Shown here in pieces: positions 36,671 through 45,556 of a DNA stretch of 64,000 bases. Under the pieces are notes generated by a model. It made no database searches. It was not told where the DNA came from and worked only from the letters and a program-made list of their open reading frames with translations. The stretch lies in assembly GCF_014842995.1 (NCBI RefSeq), contig NZ_JACYXL010000008.1:124001-188000 (forward strand), given 5' to 3'. The position numbers and the translations under genes are program-made. The first letter of the stretch is position 1, and each line of letters opens with the position of its first letter. This stretch comes from Rhodanobacter sp. 7MK24 (GTDB lineage: Bacteria; Pseudomonadota; Gammaproteobacteria; Xanthomonadales; Rhodanobacteraceae).

Positions 36671-38449
36671 ATGCCGAAGAGGGCGTGGCTGGGTGTGCTG
36701 GGGATGCTGGTTGCAGTGCCGGCGGCCGCCGCCTCCATGGATGCGTTCCGCGAGCGTGCGGTGACGAATCCGCACAGCCTGATTGCCGCGGTCCGCCAGC
36801 AGCTCGACCGGGCCGGCACCGCATTGCCGCCCGCGCGCGAACGCGAATTGCTGTGGGGCATGGGCACGGCTGCGATCAACAGCAACGACGATGCCGCGCT
36901 GGCCGAAGCCACGCTGCGCCTCGACAGTCTTGCAGCGGTGGCGCACGACCCGGTAGCCGCTGCGGCTGCCGGCTTTCTGCAGGCGCGCCACGACATCGCC
37001 AACGGCATCAGTGCCGGTCTGGGCGAAGCCTTGCAGGCAGCGAACAAGGTGCTGGGGCAGACCGATCCCCGGATCATGGCCTGGGCGCGTTATCAGTTGT
37101 GCGACGCCTACACCCTCGACGACAAACCGGACAAGGCGTTGCCCGTGTGTCAGCAAGCGCTGGCGGGTTATCGCGCGCTGAACGACGAGTTCGGCATGGG
37201 CGACGTGGAGAACGACACAGGCATCGCGTTGGCCTCGCAGGACAAGGTCGATGACGCGGCCGCGGCCTACGTGCGCTCGCGCGAGCACTACGCCAAGGCC
37301 AAGGCGGGACAGTTGGTGGTGCTGGTGGGCGACAACCTGGCGAAGATGTACCTGAAGCAGGGCCGCGCGCGCGAGGCGATGGCGTTGTCGCAGGCCTCGC
37401 TCAAGCAGGAGCTGGGTGCCGGACGCATCAGCGATTCGCTGGATTCCACCACCGACATCGCATTGGCCGAGGCGGCGCTGGGCCAGCATCGCCAGGCCTA
37501 CGCGCGGATGCGCGAAGCCGTGGTGCGTGCACGCCAGGCCGGCATCAACGGTCAGTTGATCGGGATGCTGCAAGTGGAGAGCCGGATGGCCGAACAGGTC
37601 GGCGACCTGCGCCAGGCACTGGACGACGAGCGCGAGGCGTCGCGACTCAACGACACGGTCGATACGCCGGCGCAGCGCCTCGTCGAAACCGAGCTGGAGC
37701 AGCGCTATGCCACCCGCGAGAAGGAATTGCGCATCAGCGAGCTGGAACATGCCAATGAGCTGAAAGACTTGCAGCTCAGGGCAGTGAAGGCCGAAGCGGA
37801 ACGTCGGCGCGAACAGCAGCAGCGCCAACGGCTGGCCAACGCGATGATCGCAATCCTGGCCGGGGCCCTGTCGCTCATTGTCGGCCTGCTCGTTTTGCTG
37901 TTGCGCGCGCAGCGCCGGCACGCCGCCGAACTGCGTGCGCAGGCATTGCGCGATCCTCTCACCGGGATAGCGAACCGGCGTGCATTCCAGCAGCGGGCCA
38001 GCGAGTTGCTGGACGGGCCGCATGAAGCAGGCATCGCGGCGCACGTGTTGCTGCTGATCGACATCGATCATTTCAAGAGCATCAACGACAGTATCGGCCA
38101 CCCGCAAGGCGACCGCGTGCTGCGCATCCTCACCGATTATCTGGGCGGCGCGGTCGGCGCCCCCTGCTTCGTGGCGCGCATCGGCGGCGAGGAGTTCGCC
38201 GTGCTGTGCCCGCGAACCGGCCTGGCCGCCGGCATGCGGATGGCTGAGCGACTGCGCGCGGGAACCGCCGCACTGACCATGCCCGACGACCTGCCGCTGG
38301 AGCGGCTGACGATCAGCATCGGCGTGGCACCCTTCGATGGAGTGCGCTGCCGCGACCTGTCGAGCTGGATGCGCGCCGCGGACCTCGCGCTGTATGCGGC
38401 CAAGTCCGGTGGACGCGACCGGGTGATGGAGAGTCGCTTGCTGGACTGA
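36671..38449 (+). CDS. Membrane diguanylate cyclase with periplasmic TPR-like sensor
   Basis: A 592-residue protein: signal peptide or N-terminal helix (LGVLGMLVAVPAAAA), an alpha-helical TPR-like periplasmic region to about residue 360, a coiled coil, one membrane helix (MIAILAGALSLIVGLLVLLL, near residue 400) and a C-terminal GGDEF domain with GGEEF at about 505-509. The I-site position reads GAPC instead of RxxD, so the product feedback seen in the other two cyclases of the window should be absent. It is expected to make cyclic di-GMP in response to an envelope signal or protein partner. Start 36671 is chosen because a signal peptide follows directly. Confidence 0.88.
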   Translation: MPKRAWLGVLGMLVAVPAAAASMDAFRERAVTNPHSLIAAVRQQLDRAGTALPPARERELLWGMGTAAINSNDDAALAEATLRLDSLAAVAHDPVAAAAAGFLQARHDIANGISAGLGEALQAANKVLGQTDPRIMAWARYQLCDAYTLDDKPDKALPVCQQALAGYRALNDEFGMGDVENDTGIALASQDKVDDAAAAYVRSREHYAKAKAGQLVVLVGDNLAKMYLKQGRAREAMALSQASLKQELGAGRISDSLDSTTDIALAEAALGQHRQAYARMREAVVRARQAGINGQLIGMLQVESRMAEQVGDLRQALDDEREASRLNDTVDTPAQRLVETELEQRYATREKELRISELEHANELKDLQLRAVKAEAERRREQQQRQRLANAMIAILAGALSLIVGLLVLLLRAQRRHAAELRAQALRDPLTGIANRRAFQQRASELLDGPHEAGIAAHVLLLIDIDHFKSINDSIGHPQGDRVLRILTDYLGGAVGAPCFVARIGGEEFAVLCPRTGLAAGMRMAERLRAGTAALTMPDDLPLERLTISIGVAPFDGVRCRDLSSWMRAADLALYAAKSGGRDRVMESRLLD

Positions 38450-38452
38450 GGC

Positions 38453-39736
38453 TCAGTGCGTGGGCATGCCGCGGGCGGCACCTGCGTTGTGGCGATGCCT
38501 GAACAGCGGTACGAACAGCAACGCCATCACCAGTGCGTAGCCGGCGAAGGCCAGCCAGATGCCATGCCAGTCCTTGCAGATCAGCAAGGCATCGTTGCAG
38601 GTGTGGTCGGTGAAGAAGTGGTCGATCACGAAGCCGGCGATCAGGCTGCCCAGCACCGCGCCAACGCCGTTGGTCATCAGCATGAACAGCCCCTGCGCGC
38701 TGGCGCGGATCTTCGGGTCGGCCTGCCCCTCGACGAACAGCGAGCCGGAGATGTTGAAGAAGTCGAACGCCATGCCGTACACGATGCACGACAGCACGAT
38801 CATCCACAGGCCGCCGAGCGGGTCCGGGTTGCCGAACGCGAACAGGCCGAAGCGCAGCACCCAGGCCAGCATGCTCATCGTCATCACCGCCTTGATGCCG
38901 AAGCGTTTCAGGAAGAACGGGATGGTGAGGATGAACGCGGTTTCGGAGAACTGCGAGATCGAGATGATGATGGTCGAGTACTTCACCGTCAGCAGATTCG
39001 CGTAGGCCGGCACCTTGACGAAGTCGCTGAGGAAGGCGTCGCCGTAGGCGTTGGTGAGCTGCAGCGCCGCGCCCAGCAACATGGCGAAGACGAAGAACAC
39101 CGCCATGTTGCGGTTCTTGAACAACACGAACGAAGTGAGGCCGAGGCGATCCGTCAGGCTGCGGCTGTGCGTGGCATCGAGCTTGGGTGGGCACTTCGGC
39201 AGCGTGAACGCGTAAAGGCCCAGCAGCAGCGAGGCGCCCGCGGCCACATAGAACTGCGCCGGCGACGCCTTGAAGCCGAGCAGGCTGGTGGTCCAGGTGG
39301 CGGCGATGAAACCCACCGTGCCCCACACGCGGATCGGCGGGTAGGTGCTCACCACGTCCTGCCCCTCCTGCTTGAGCGCGTTGAACGCCACCGTGATGGC
39401 AAGCGAGATGGTGGGCATGTAGAAGCACATGTACAGCAGCACCACCCAGAACATCTGCTGCGGGTCGGCCGCGTGCGGTATCGCGAACAGCACCAGCGCG
39501 CCCACGATCTGGAACAGGCCGTACAGGCGCTCCGCGTTGATCCACTTGTCCGCCACGATGCCTGCCAGCGAAGGCATGAACAGCGAGGCGATGCCCATCG
39601 TCGAGAAGATCGCGCCGAAGCTGGTGCCCGACCAGTGCAGGGTCTGGAACCACCACGTGCCGATCGTCAGCAGCCACGCGCCCCAGATGTAGTACTGGAA
39701 GAAGTTGAGGACGACGAGGCGGAGCTTGAGGCTCAT
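38453..39736 (-). CDS. NupG-family nucleoside:H+ symporter (MFS)
   Basis: A 427-residue inner-membrane transporter with about 12 predicted helices. It starts MSLKLRLVVLNFFQYYIWGAW, and the sequence agrees with the nucleoside:H+ symporter family (PF03825, NupG/XapB); the segments FFQYYIWGAWLLTIGTWW and MGIASLFMPSLAGIVADKW are typical. It should import purine and pyrimidine nucleosides with protons, although some family members in xanthomonads are only annotated by homology. It is convergent with the TPR-GGDEF gene (3 bases apart) and has no nucleoside-catabolism genes next to it. Confidence 0.9.
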   Translation of the reverse strand: MSLKLRLVVLNFFQYYIWGAWLLTIGTWWFQTLHWSGTSFGAIFSTMGIASLFMPSLAGIVADKWINAERLYGLFQIVGALVLFAIPHAADPQQMFWVVLLYMCFYMPTISLAITVAFNALKQEGQDVVSTYPPIRVWGTVGFIAATWTTSLLGFKASPAQFYVAAGASLLLGLYAFTLPKCPPKLDATHSRSLTDRLGLTSFVLFKNRNMAVFFVFAMLLGAALQLTNAYGDAFLSDFVKVPAYANLLTVKYSTIIISISQFSETAFILTIPFFLKRFGIKAVMTMSMLAWVLRFGLFAFGNPDPLGGLWMIVLSCIVYGMAFDFFNISGSLFVEGQADPKIRASAQGLFMLMTNGVGAVLGSLIAGFVIDHFFTDHTCNDALLICKDWHGIWLAFAGYALVMALLFVPLFRHRHNAGAARGMPTH

Positions 39737-39891
39737 GGGTCTGGATCCCCTGTGCGGCCGGGGACGATCCCGTGGCCATGCTGCTTGGAATCGGGCGAGA
39801 GTAGAGGAAGCTCCGGCTGTGCAGCAAGGCGCGGCGCATCGTCCGAGTGCGGCTAAACTGCGCTTCCGCCATCCCGTCCGGAGCGTGTTGC

Positions 39892-40521
39892 ATGAGCTTG
39901 TTCCTGACCATCGCCGTGGTCCAGCTGATCGCCCTGATGAGCCCGGGTCCGGATTTCTTCTACGTCTCGCAGACCGCGGTGAGCCACTCGCGCCGCGAGG
40001 CGCTGGCTGGCGTGCTGGGCATCACGCTGGGCGTGGCGGTGTGGGCTGCGCTGGCGTTGCTCGGCCTGCAACTGCTGCTGCATCGGGTGCTGTGGCTGGA
40101 GCGAGCGATCGCGGTGTGCGGCGGCGCCTATCTGTGCTGGATGGGCCTGAAGATGCTGCGCGGCGCGCTGTCCGCGCCTGCCGGCGGCGCGCCGATGCAC
40201 GCGGTGAAATTGGCCGACGGCGCGTGGCGCGCCATGCGCAACGGCCTGTTCACCAACCTCGCCAACCCCAAGGTGGTGGTGTATTTCGGCAGCATCTTCT
40301 CCGCCTTCGTCGGCGATGGCCAGAGTGCCTGGGCACGCTGGGGGCTGTGGCTGATGGTGGTGGCCGAGACGCTGCTGTGGTTCGCCCTGGTGGCCGGCGT
40401 GTTCGCGCTGCCGGCAATGCGCCGGGGCTACCTGCGTCTGCGACGCTGGATCGACGGCTGTGCCGGTGCGGTATTCATGCTGTTCGGCCTGCACCTGATC
40501 TTTGCCAGGCGTGGCGCCTGA
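39892..40521 (+). CDS. rhtC: Threonine efflux protein RhtC (LysE family)
   Basis: A 209-residue inner-membrane exporter with five or six helices. The sequence follows E. coli RhtC closely: SLFLTIAVVQLIALMSPGP, FFYVSQTAVSHSRREA, the VLGITLGVAVWAALALLGL helix and GGAYLCWMGLKMLRGAL. RhtC exports threonine and homoserine, protecting against accumulation. The start ATG 39892 matches the family N-terminus. The end is 3 bases from the stop of the opposing glycosylase gene. Confidence 0.93.
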   Translation: MSLFLTIAVVQLIALMSPGPDFFYVSQTAVSHSRREALAGVLGITLGVAVWAALALLGLQLLLHRVLWLERAIAVCGGAYLCWMGLKMLRGALSAPAGGAPMHAVKLADGAWRAMRNGLFTNLANPKVVVYFGSIFSAFVGDGQSAWARWGLWLMVVAETLLWFALVAGVFALPAMRRGYLRLRRWIDGCAGAVFMLFGLHLIFARRGA

Positions 40522-40523
40522 GG

Positions 40524-41135
40524 TTACCCGGCAAGCGCTGCCGCAACCTGTCGACGCAGCACCGGCAGCAGCTCCGCCTCGAACCATGGATTGCGCGTCA
40601 GCCACAGCCGGTTGCGCGGGCTGGGATGCGGCAGCGGCAGCACGCCGTGCGCGAGATGCTCGCGCCAGGCCAACACGGTATCGGTGAGCGTGCGGCCGCG
40701 CCGCTCGCCGAGCAGGCCGACTTGCGCGTACTGGCCGATCGCCAGCGTCAGCCGAACCTGCTGCAGATGCGGCAGGAGGCGCGGGTGCCAGGTGGGCGCG
40801 CACTCCGGGCGCGGCGGCAGATCGCCACCCTTGCCGGTGCCGGGAAAACAGAAACCCATCGGTACGATGGCGATCTTTCCCTCGTCATAAAAAGCACCGC
40901 GGTCCACGCCCAGCCATTCGCGCAGGCGATCGCCGCTGACGTCGTTGAAGGGGATGCCGGTTTCGTGCACCTTGCGTCCCGGCGCCTGGCTCACGATCAG
41001 CAGCCGCGACTGCGGCGACGCCTGCAATACGGGACGCGGTCCCAATGGCAGGTGTGCTTCGCAGATACGGCAGCCGCGGATCTCGGCCAGTAGCGCTTGG
41101 AAGGCTGCGACGTCGTTGCTGGCGGACGCATTCAT
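40524..41135 (-). CDS. Uracil-DNA glycosylase superfamily protein
   Basis: A 203-residue protein of the uracil-DNA glycosylase fold. Visible features are an N-terminal CRICEAHLPLGPRP segment, SQAPGRKVHETGIPFND (water-activating region) and a C-terminal HPSPRNRLW loop that inserts into the minor groove. The group excises uracil, or in some members is of unsettled substrate. The usual four-cysteine iron-sulfur pattern of family 4 is not complete (only two N-terminal cysteines in CRIC), so this is better called an MUG/UDG-like member of unknown specificity. Start 41135 is used; the longer frame overlaps the next gene. Confidence 0.85.
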   Translation of the reverse strand: MNASASNDVAAFQALLAEIRGCRICEAHLPLGPRPVLQASPQSRLLIVSQAPGRKVHETGIPFNDVSGDRLREWLGVDRGAFYDEGKIAIVPMGFCFPGTGKGGDLPPRPECAPTWHPRLLPHLQQVRLTLAIGQYAQVGLLGERRGRTLTDTVLAWREHLAHGVLPLPHPSPRNRLWLTRNPWFEAELLPVLRRQVAAALAG

Positions 41136-41137
41136 GG

Positions 41138-41950
41138 TTACGCCGGGACATCCGGCAGCGGAGGCGGTTTGGATGCGGCGATCAACCTGCGTCGTACTAT
41201 CAGGAACCAGACCGCGCCGAGCGGGATCGACAGGCCGAGGACCAGTGGTCCGTAGACTTGCGCTACGGCCGATCCGCTGAGCAGCTGCACACTCAAGGGC
41301 TGGAACGAGAACTTTCCGCTGCTCCAATCGAAATGCAGCGTAGTCACCCCGACGAGAGTGAACAGCGCCCACAGCCATTTGCGTCGCGCGATAGGCGTGC
41401 GCAGGCACAGCACGAAGGCGTACACGCACAACAACACGTCCGCGATGAGCAGGGCGAACATCAGCCAGTGCGTGACGCTCTTGTCCTTGAAGGTAAATGC
41501 ATTGCTGGCCTCCAGGGGGCCGGCGAGGCGCTTGGCGCGCAGGCCTTCGAGCATGAGCTTGCCGCCTTGCCGTTTTAGCATGACGTTGGCGACGACCCAG
41601 GTGTCGCGAAATTCGTACTCATACGTCAAGTTGAACACGACGCTCTGTTCATGCGAGCCGAACTTGCTGAAATGGGTGGTATAGGCGCCGACGGTTTTTA
41701 CGGATTCCGGTGGATTGTCCGGGAATGTCGAAGCCACACTGCGCAACTTGCCGTCGATGTCCGGGCTGAGGTACTTCGGATCGAGCTGCGCCTTCACGGC
41801 ATCGATATCGCCATTGCGCAACTGGTCGATGATGGTCTTGGCCGAGGACGATTCGGCCTTGGGCTCCATTCTGTCGATGAGTGCCTGCTGGCTGCAGGCA
41901 TTCAATGCGAGACACAGCACGGCCACTACTGCAAGCAACACACGCTTCAT
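41138..41950 (-). CDS. Membrane-anchored lipoprotein of unknown function
   Basis: A 270-residue protein with a lipoprotein signal peptide (LLAVVAVLCLALNACSQ, lipobox LNAC with the cysteine at residue 19). A soluble N-terminal domain of about 125 residues follows, resembling small periplasmic domains that measure charge or turnover (KTIIDQLRNGDIDAVKAQL). Then three hydrophobic helices (about residues 163-183, 192-210 and 225-250) and a short proline-rich tail. Lipid modification together with internal helices is an odd mix and may mean the N-terminal segment is really a first helix. I do not recognise the family. It is adjacent to the glycosylase gene (2 bases) and probably co-transcribed with it. 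Confidence 0.72.
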   Translation of the reverse strand: MKRVLLAVVAVLCLALNACSQQALIDRMEPKAESSSAKTIIDQLRNGDIDAVKAQLDPKYLSPDIDGKLRSVASTFPDNPPESVKTVGAYTTHFSKFGSHEQSVVFNLTYEYEFRDTWVVANVMLKRQGGKLMLEGLRAKRLAGPLEASNAFTFKDKSVTHWLMFALLIADVLLCVYAFVLCLRTPIARRKWLWALFTLVGVTTLHFDWSSGKFSFQPLSVQLLSGSAVAQVYGPLVLGLSIPLGAVWFLIVRRRLIAASKPPPLPDVPA

Positions 41951-41976
41951 GCGATTTCCCTGTCGAATGCGAGCAA

Positions 41977-43350
41977 CTACGGTAGCAGCTTGCCGGGATT
42001 GAGGATGCCATCGGGATCGAATGCAGCCTTGATGCCGCGCATCAGGTCAAGTGCTTCGCTCGACAGCGCCAGCGGCATGAACTCGCGCTTGACCACGCCG
42101 ATGCCGTGCTCGCCCGAGATCGTGCCGTCCAGCGCGATCACCAGCGCGAACAGCGCGGGCAACGCGGCGTAGGCGCGTTCGATCTCGTCCACGTCGCGCG
42201 GCAGCAGGTTCACGTGCAGGTTGCCGTTGCCGGCATGACCGAAGCTCACGATGGGCACGGCATGCCTTTCCGCCAGTTGGCGCACGCCATCCACCAGCTC
42301 GGGCAGGCGGCTCACTGGCACCACCACGTCCTCGTTGATCTTGTGCTGCGTGGCGGCGCGCTGGGCGAAGGAGAGCGCCTTGCGCGCGGCCCACAGCGCG
42401 CGGGTCTGCGCCTCGTCGCGGGCTACCTCCAGTTGCACCAGGCCGTCCACGCGGGCGGCGGACTCGACGGCGGCCACAGCGCTGTCCAGTGCGTCCGGCG
42501 CACCGTCCAGCTCGATCATCAGCAGCGCTTCGGTCGAGGGTATGCCGGCTTCGGGCTGATGCTCGCGGGCCAGCTTCAGCGCCAGCGCATCCATGAACTC
42601 CAGCGCGCATGGCGTGGCCGGCTGCGCCATGATGCGCGCCACTGCCTGTATCGCTGCCGCGGTATTGCGATACGTGGCACGCAGCGTGCGCACCGCCAGG
42701 GGCTTCGGCGTGAGTTTGAGGGTGGCCTCGGTGATCAGGGCCAGCGTGCCTTCCGAGCCGACCAGCAGGCGCGTGAGGTCGTAGCCGATCGCGCTCTTGG
42801 TGGTCTGCGCGCCGCAGCGGAAGCTTTCGCCGTTGCCGGCCACGGCGCGCAGGCCCAGCACGTTGTCGCGGGTCGAGCCGTATTTCACCGCGTGCGGCCC
42901 GGAGGCGTTGCAGGCAAGGTTGCCGCCCACCGTGCACCATGGCGCCGAGCCTGGATCGGGCGCCCAGAAGAAGCCGTGCGGCGCCAGTGCCTGCTGCAGC
43001 GCCTCGTTCGTCACACCCGGCTCCACCACGGCGAGGCGGTTGTCCGGGTCGATGCGCAGGATGCGATCCATGCGCATGAAATTCGCCACCACGCCGCCTG
43101 CCATCGGCACCGAGGCGCCGGTGGAACTGGTGCCGCCGCCGCGCGCGGTGATCGGCACGCGATGCTCCCGGCAGGCGCGTACCAGAGCCTCTACTTGTAC
43201 ATGCTCGGCGGGGAATGCCACCGCATCGGGCAACGCGTCGAGCCGCGAGTTGTCGTGTGCGCAGGCAAGGCGATCGGCTTCGGCGATCGAGAGTGCCCCG
43301 GGCGGCAATGTGTCGTGCAGAAGATTCAACAAGGCGGGTGCGAGCGGCAT
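41977..43350 (-). CDS. FAD-binding oxidoreductase, GlcD/D-lactate dehydrogenase type
   Basis: A 457-residue flavoprotein of the FAD-linked oxidase family (FAD_binding_4 plus C-terminal FAD-oxidase domain). The FAD-binding segments PITARGGGTSSTGASVPMAG, PDPGSAPWCTVGGNLACN and SEGTLALITEATL are clear, and the C-terminal HAGNGNLHVNLLP...GTISGEHGIGVVK is the substrate/metal region of D-2-hydroxyacid dehydrogenases. It probably oxidises D-lactate, glycolate or a similar acid and passes electrons to quinones or cytochrome. No glcE/glcF genes are adjacent, arguing for a single-subunit D-lactate dehydrogenase. It forms the left neighbour of the secretion-system block. Confidence 0.9.
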   Translation of the reverse strand: MPLAPALLNLLHDTLPPGALSIAEADRLACAHDNSRLDALPDAVAFPAEHVQVEALVRACREHRVPITARGGGTSSTGASVPMAGGVVANFMRMDRILRIDPDNRLAVVEPGVTNEALQQALAPHGFFWAPDPGSAPWCTVGGNLACNASGPHAVKYGSTRDNVLGLRAVAGNGESFRCGAQTTKSAIGYDLTRLLVGSEGTLALITEATLKLTPKPLAVRTLRATYRNTAAAIQAVARIMAQPATPCALEFMDALALKLAREHQPEAGIPSTEALLMIELDGAPDALDSAVAAVESAARVDGLVQLEVARDEAQTRALWAARKALSFAQRAATQHKINEDVVVPVSRLPELVDGVRQLAERHAVPIVSFGHAGNGNLHVNLLPRDVDEIERAYAALPALFALVIALDGTISGEHGIGVVKREFMPLALSSEALDLMRGIKAAFDPDGILNPGKLLP

Positions 43351-43477
43351 CGCACCAGTTTAGCGATGTACGCGCGACATGGTTGTTGCACGTGCCAGGC
43401 AACTCGATCCTGGCCGATGACCTGTCATCGAGCCGGTGTCATGGCTACGTACCGACCTCGTGCGTGCGGGGAGCTTG

Positions 43478-45556
43478 CTATTGCCCGATTTGCGCGCCGT
43501 GAGCCTGGGATTGGCCATGGATATGGGCCTGCAGTTGATTGGCTTGCTGGATCTGGTGAATGGAGTGCTGCGGATCGGGCGAAGGTGTTTTCACGTCCAC
43601 CGCGACGGGGGGCCTGAGTTCCGACACCGTCATGAAATGCATGATGCCGCGGCTCTCGTCGTAGGCGATCGGGCCGATGTTGTCGTGGGTGATGCCGCCG
43701 GCGTGGCAGGCCGCGGTGAACTGCAACAGACGCTTTTCACCGGCCGCCGGGATGCGCTCGTGCAGTTGCTGGTACAGCGCGTGATCAGGGTTTGCCGCAT
43801 GGCGTGGATCATCATGCGTATAGGGCGATTCCGCCGTCGGACGCGAAAGCGGATGTTGCAGCTGCGCGGCGGTTGTAGGAGCCGCGTCGTGCCCAAACCA
43901 CTGCCCCGGATGTGTCAGTTTGTCGTAAGCGTGGCCGACTGCGTGCTCGGCGACATCCGCACCGTGTGACACGGCCTGTCTGGTGCTGTTGTAGGCCTGC
44001 GAGGCCGCGTGCTCGGCGGTGGCGATGCCTTGCGAGACAGCTTGCCGGGTATGGTCGTAAGCCTTTGCGGCGGTGTGCTCGGCAGCCTGGATGCCGTGCG
44101 TCACGGCTTGTCGAGTGTCGTCATAAGCCTTGGCGGCCGTCTGTTTGGCTGCATCGGTACCGTGCGACACGGCCTGTTTGGCATGGTCATAGGTCTGCTC
44201 GGCTGCATGGCCGGCGTCTTCGACTGCTCGATACTTACCGACGGCGCGGTTGACGAGATGAATGACCCCTGCCTGGACCTCGGAGCTGTGGACGGCTGCA
44301 TCGATGGTTCGTGCGGCGCGGTGCGTGCCGCGTTCGATCGCCTCTTGGGTGGCGTGCAGGCTGTTTGCGGCGAGGTCGCCTATGGCATGTGCCGCCTGTC
44401 CCTGCAAATGCGCGGCTTCGCCGGCGATGGTGCCTGCCAGCGGCGCGATGGGATTGACGGGCGTCATAGCGTCGCCCGCCTTGTGTACTGCCGTTGCCAC
44501 ATGCTCAAACTGTGACTGCACATATTGGCCGCCCGCGTGCGCAGCGTCGGCGCCTGCTTGCAACCCGTGTTCCGCACCCAGTACGACGCCGTTCTGCTCG
44601 ACCTTCTTCTGTATGAGCGGATCCACATTCACCGTCAGGTATTCGTCCAACTGCTTGCGGATGTCCGGCGGAAGTTGCGCGCGAGCGCCGTGGCCTTGAG
44701 CTTGGCGCAACGCTTCGGACAATTCGCCGCGCTCGCGATAGACATCGTTGCGGTAGGCATCGATGGCGGCCTTGTTGTCTGCGTAATTCCTCTCGCATTG
44801 AGCTAACGCATCTGGATCAAGGACGCTTGCCATGTGGTCGCCGGGACCGGGGGCGAAGTGCTTGATGCTGTGGTCATCCAGGCTCATGGCCAGGAAAGGA
44901 TTGGGCGCCTGCGCACCGGCTGGCGGATCCAGGTAGCGTCCAGACCGCATGTTCTCCAGGTCCTCTGGGCTGGCAAGTGTCGCAACACGACCGTTGTGAT
45001 GACTGGCGGCGCTGACCACATCGCCCGCCATCACATAGTCGATGATCTTGCTGCCGCCCTCGGGCACGCCGTAATCCAGGCTTGCCGCTCCATAGGCGTT
45101 GAAGGTCGCACCGCTCAGGCCGTACTTGTACGCCTCGATTTCAGCCAGGGTGCCGCCCAGCGAGTGGCCGGCGACGGTGATCTGGTCCGTCGAGATGCCC
45201 TGCATCTTCGCCTTGTCGATTATTTCTCTGGTGAAGTCGCTTGCGGCGGCCTCCTGCGGATTGATTCGATCGCGCACCATTGTTGCATCGACGGCAATGT
45301 CCTGGAGTGTCGTGAGGGTGTGGCTCGTGATGTCCTTGATGGCGGGATCGGTGCCGCGGTAGGCGATGATGATTTCGTGCGTGGCCACGCTTTGATAGGC
45401 CGTGGCGTGGAAGCCCGAGGTTGAATCATTCCTGTAGCCAATGATTTTGTACTCGGCGCCGCCCAGGTAAACGGGCTTGTTGTCGTGCAGGTAATTTGGG
45501 TGGTTTGTGTAGGCGTCGCTGGCGGCATCGGCTTGTTCCCTTGCTGTTGGACTCAC
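43478..45556 (-). CDS. Lipase-like T4SS effector with XVIPCD signal
   Basis: A 692-residue predicted antibacterial effector. The first 240 residues are a class-3-type lipase/esterase: IAYRGTDPAI, the nucleophile elbow GHSLGG (Ser132), and likely Asp179 (AGDVVS) with His229 (DDHSIKHF). After a helical region, residues 456-543 hold four 22-residue repeats. The last 110 residues (from about 583) are an XVIPCD: NPDHALYQQ, a middle helix and a Gln/His-rich tail, the VirD4-recognised signal of Xanthomonas-type T4SS substrates. The start is GTG 45556, seven bases after a strong AAGGAGG, and overlaps the stop of the upstream lipoprotein gene (GTGA), as usual for effector-immunity pairs. Confidence 0.88.
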   Translation of the reverse strand: MSPTAREQADAASDAYTNHPNYLHDNKPVYLGGAEYKIIGYRNDSTSGFHATAYQSVATHEIIIAYRGTDPAIKDITSHTLTTLQDIAVDATMVRDRINPQEAAASDFTREIIDKAKMQGISTDQITVAGHSLGGTLAEIEAYKYGLSGATFNAYGAASLDYGVPEGGSKIIDYVMAGDVVSAASHHNGRVATLASPEDLENMRSGRYLDPPAGAQAPNPFLAMSLDDHSIKHFAPGPGDHMASVLDPDALAQCERNYADNKAAIDAYRNDVYRERGELSEALRQAQGHGARAQLPPDIRKQLDEYLTVNVDPLIQKKVEQNGVVLGAEHGLQAGADAAHAGGQYVQSQFEHVATAVHKAGDAMTPVNPIAPLAGTIAGEAAHLQGQAAHAIGDLAANSLHATQEAIERGTHRAARTIDAAVHSSEVQAGVIHLVNRAVGKYRAVEDAGHAAEQTYDHAKQAVSHGTDAAKQTAAKAYDDTRQAVTHGIQAAEHTAAKAYDHTRQAVSQGIATAEHAASQAYNSTRQAVSHGADVAEHAVGHAYDKLTHPGQWFGHDAAPTTAAQLQHPLSRPTAESPYTHDDPRHAANPDHALYQQLHERIPAAGEKRLLQFTAACHAGGITHDNIGPIAYDESRGIMHFMTVSELRPPVAVDVKTPSPDPQHSIHQIQQANQLQAHIHGQSQAHGAQIGQ
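43928..44191 (-). repeat. Four 66-bp coding repeats in the lipase effector
   Basis: Encodes residues 456-543: four consecutive 22-residue units with the pattern Y[DN]xxxQAVxxGxxxAxxxAxxA, e.g. YDDTRQAVTHGIQAAEHTAA. Each unit is two 11-mers, as in LEA-type or apolipoprotein-like amphipathic helices. The DNA copies have diverged but stay in register, with no frameshift. Confidence 0.85.

Noticed and set aside
43351-43477. Search for an attachment site or direct repeat at the left edge of the T4SS block
   Set aside because: No tRNA gene, integrase or direct repeat was found here or at 61992-62485, so a mobile-island claim is not supported.
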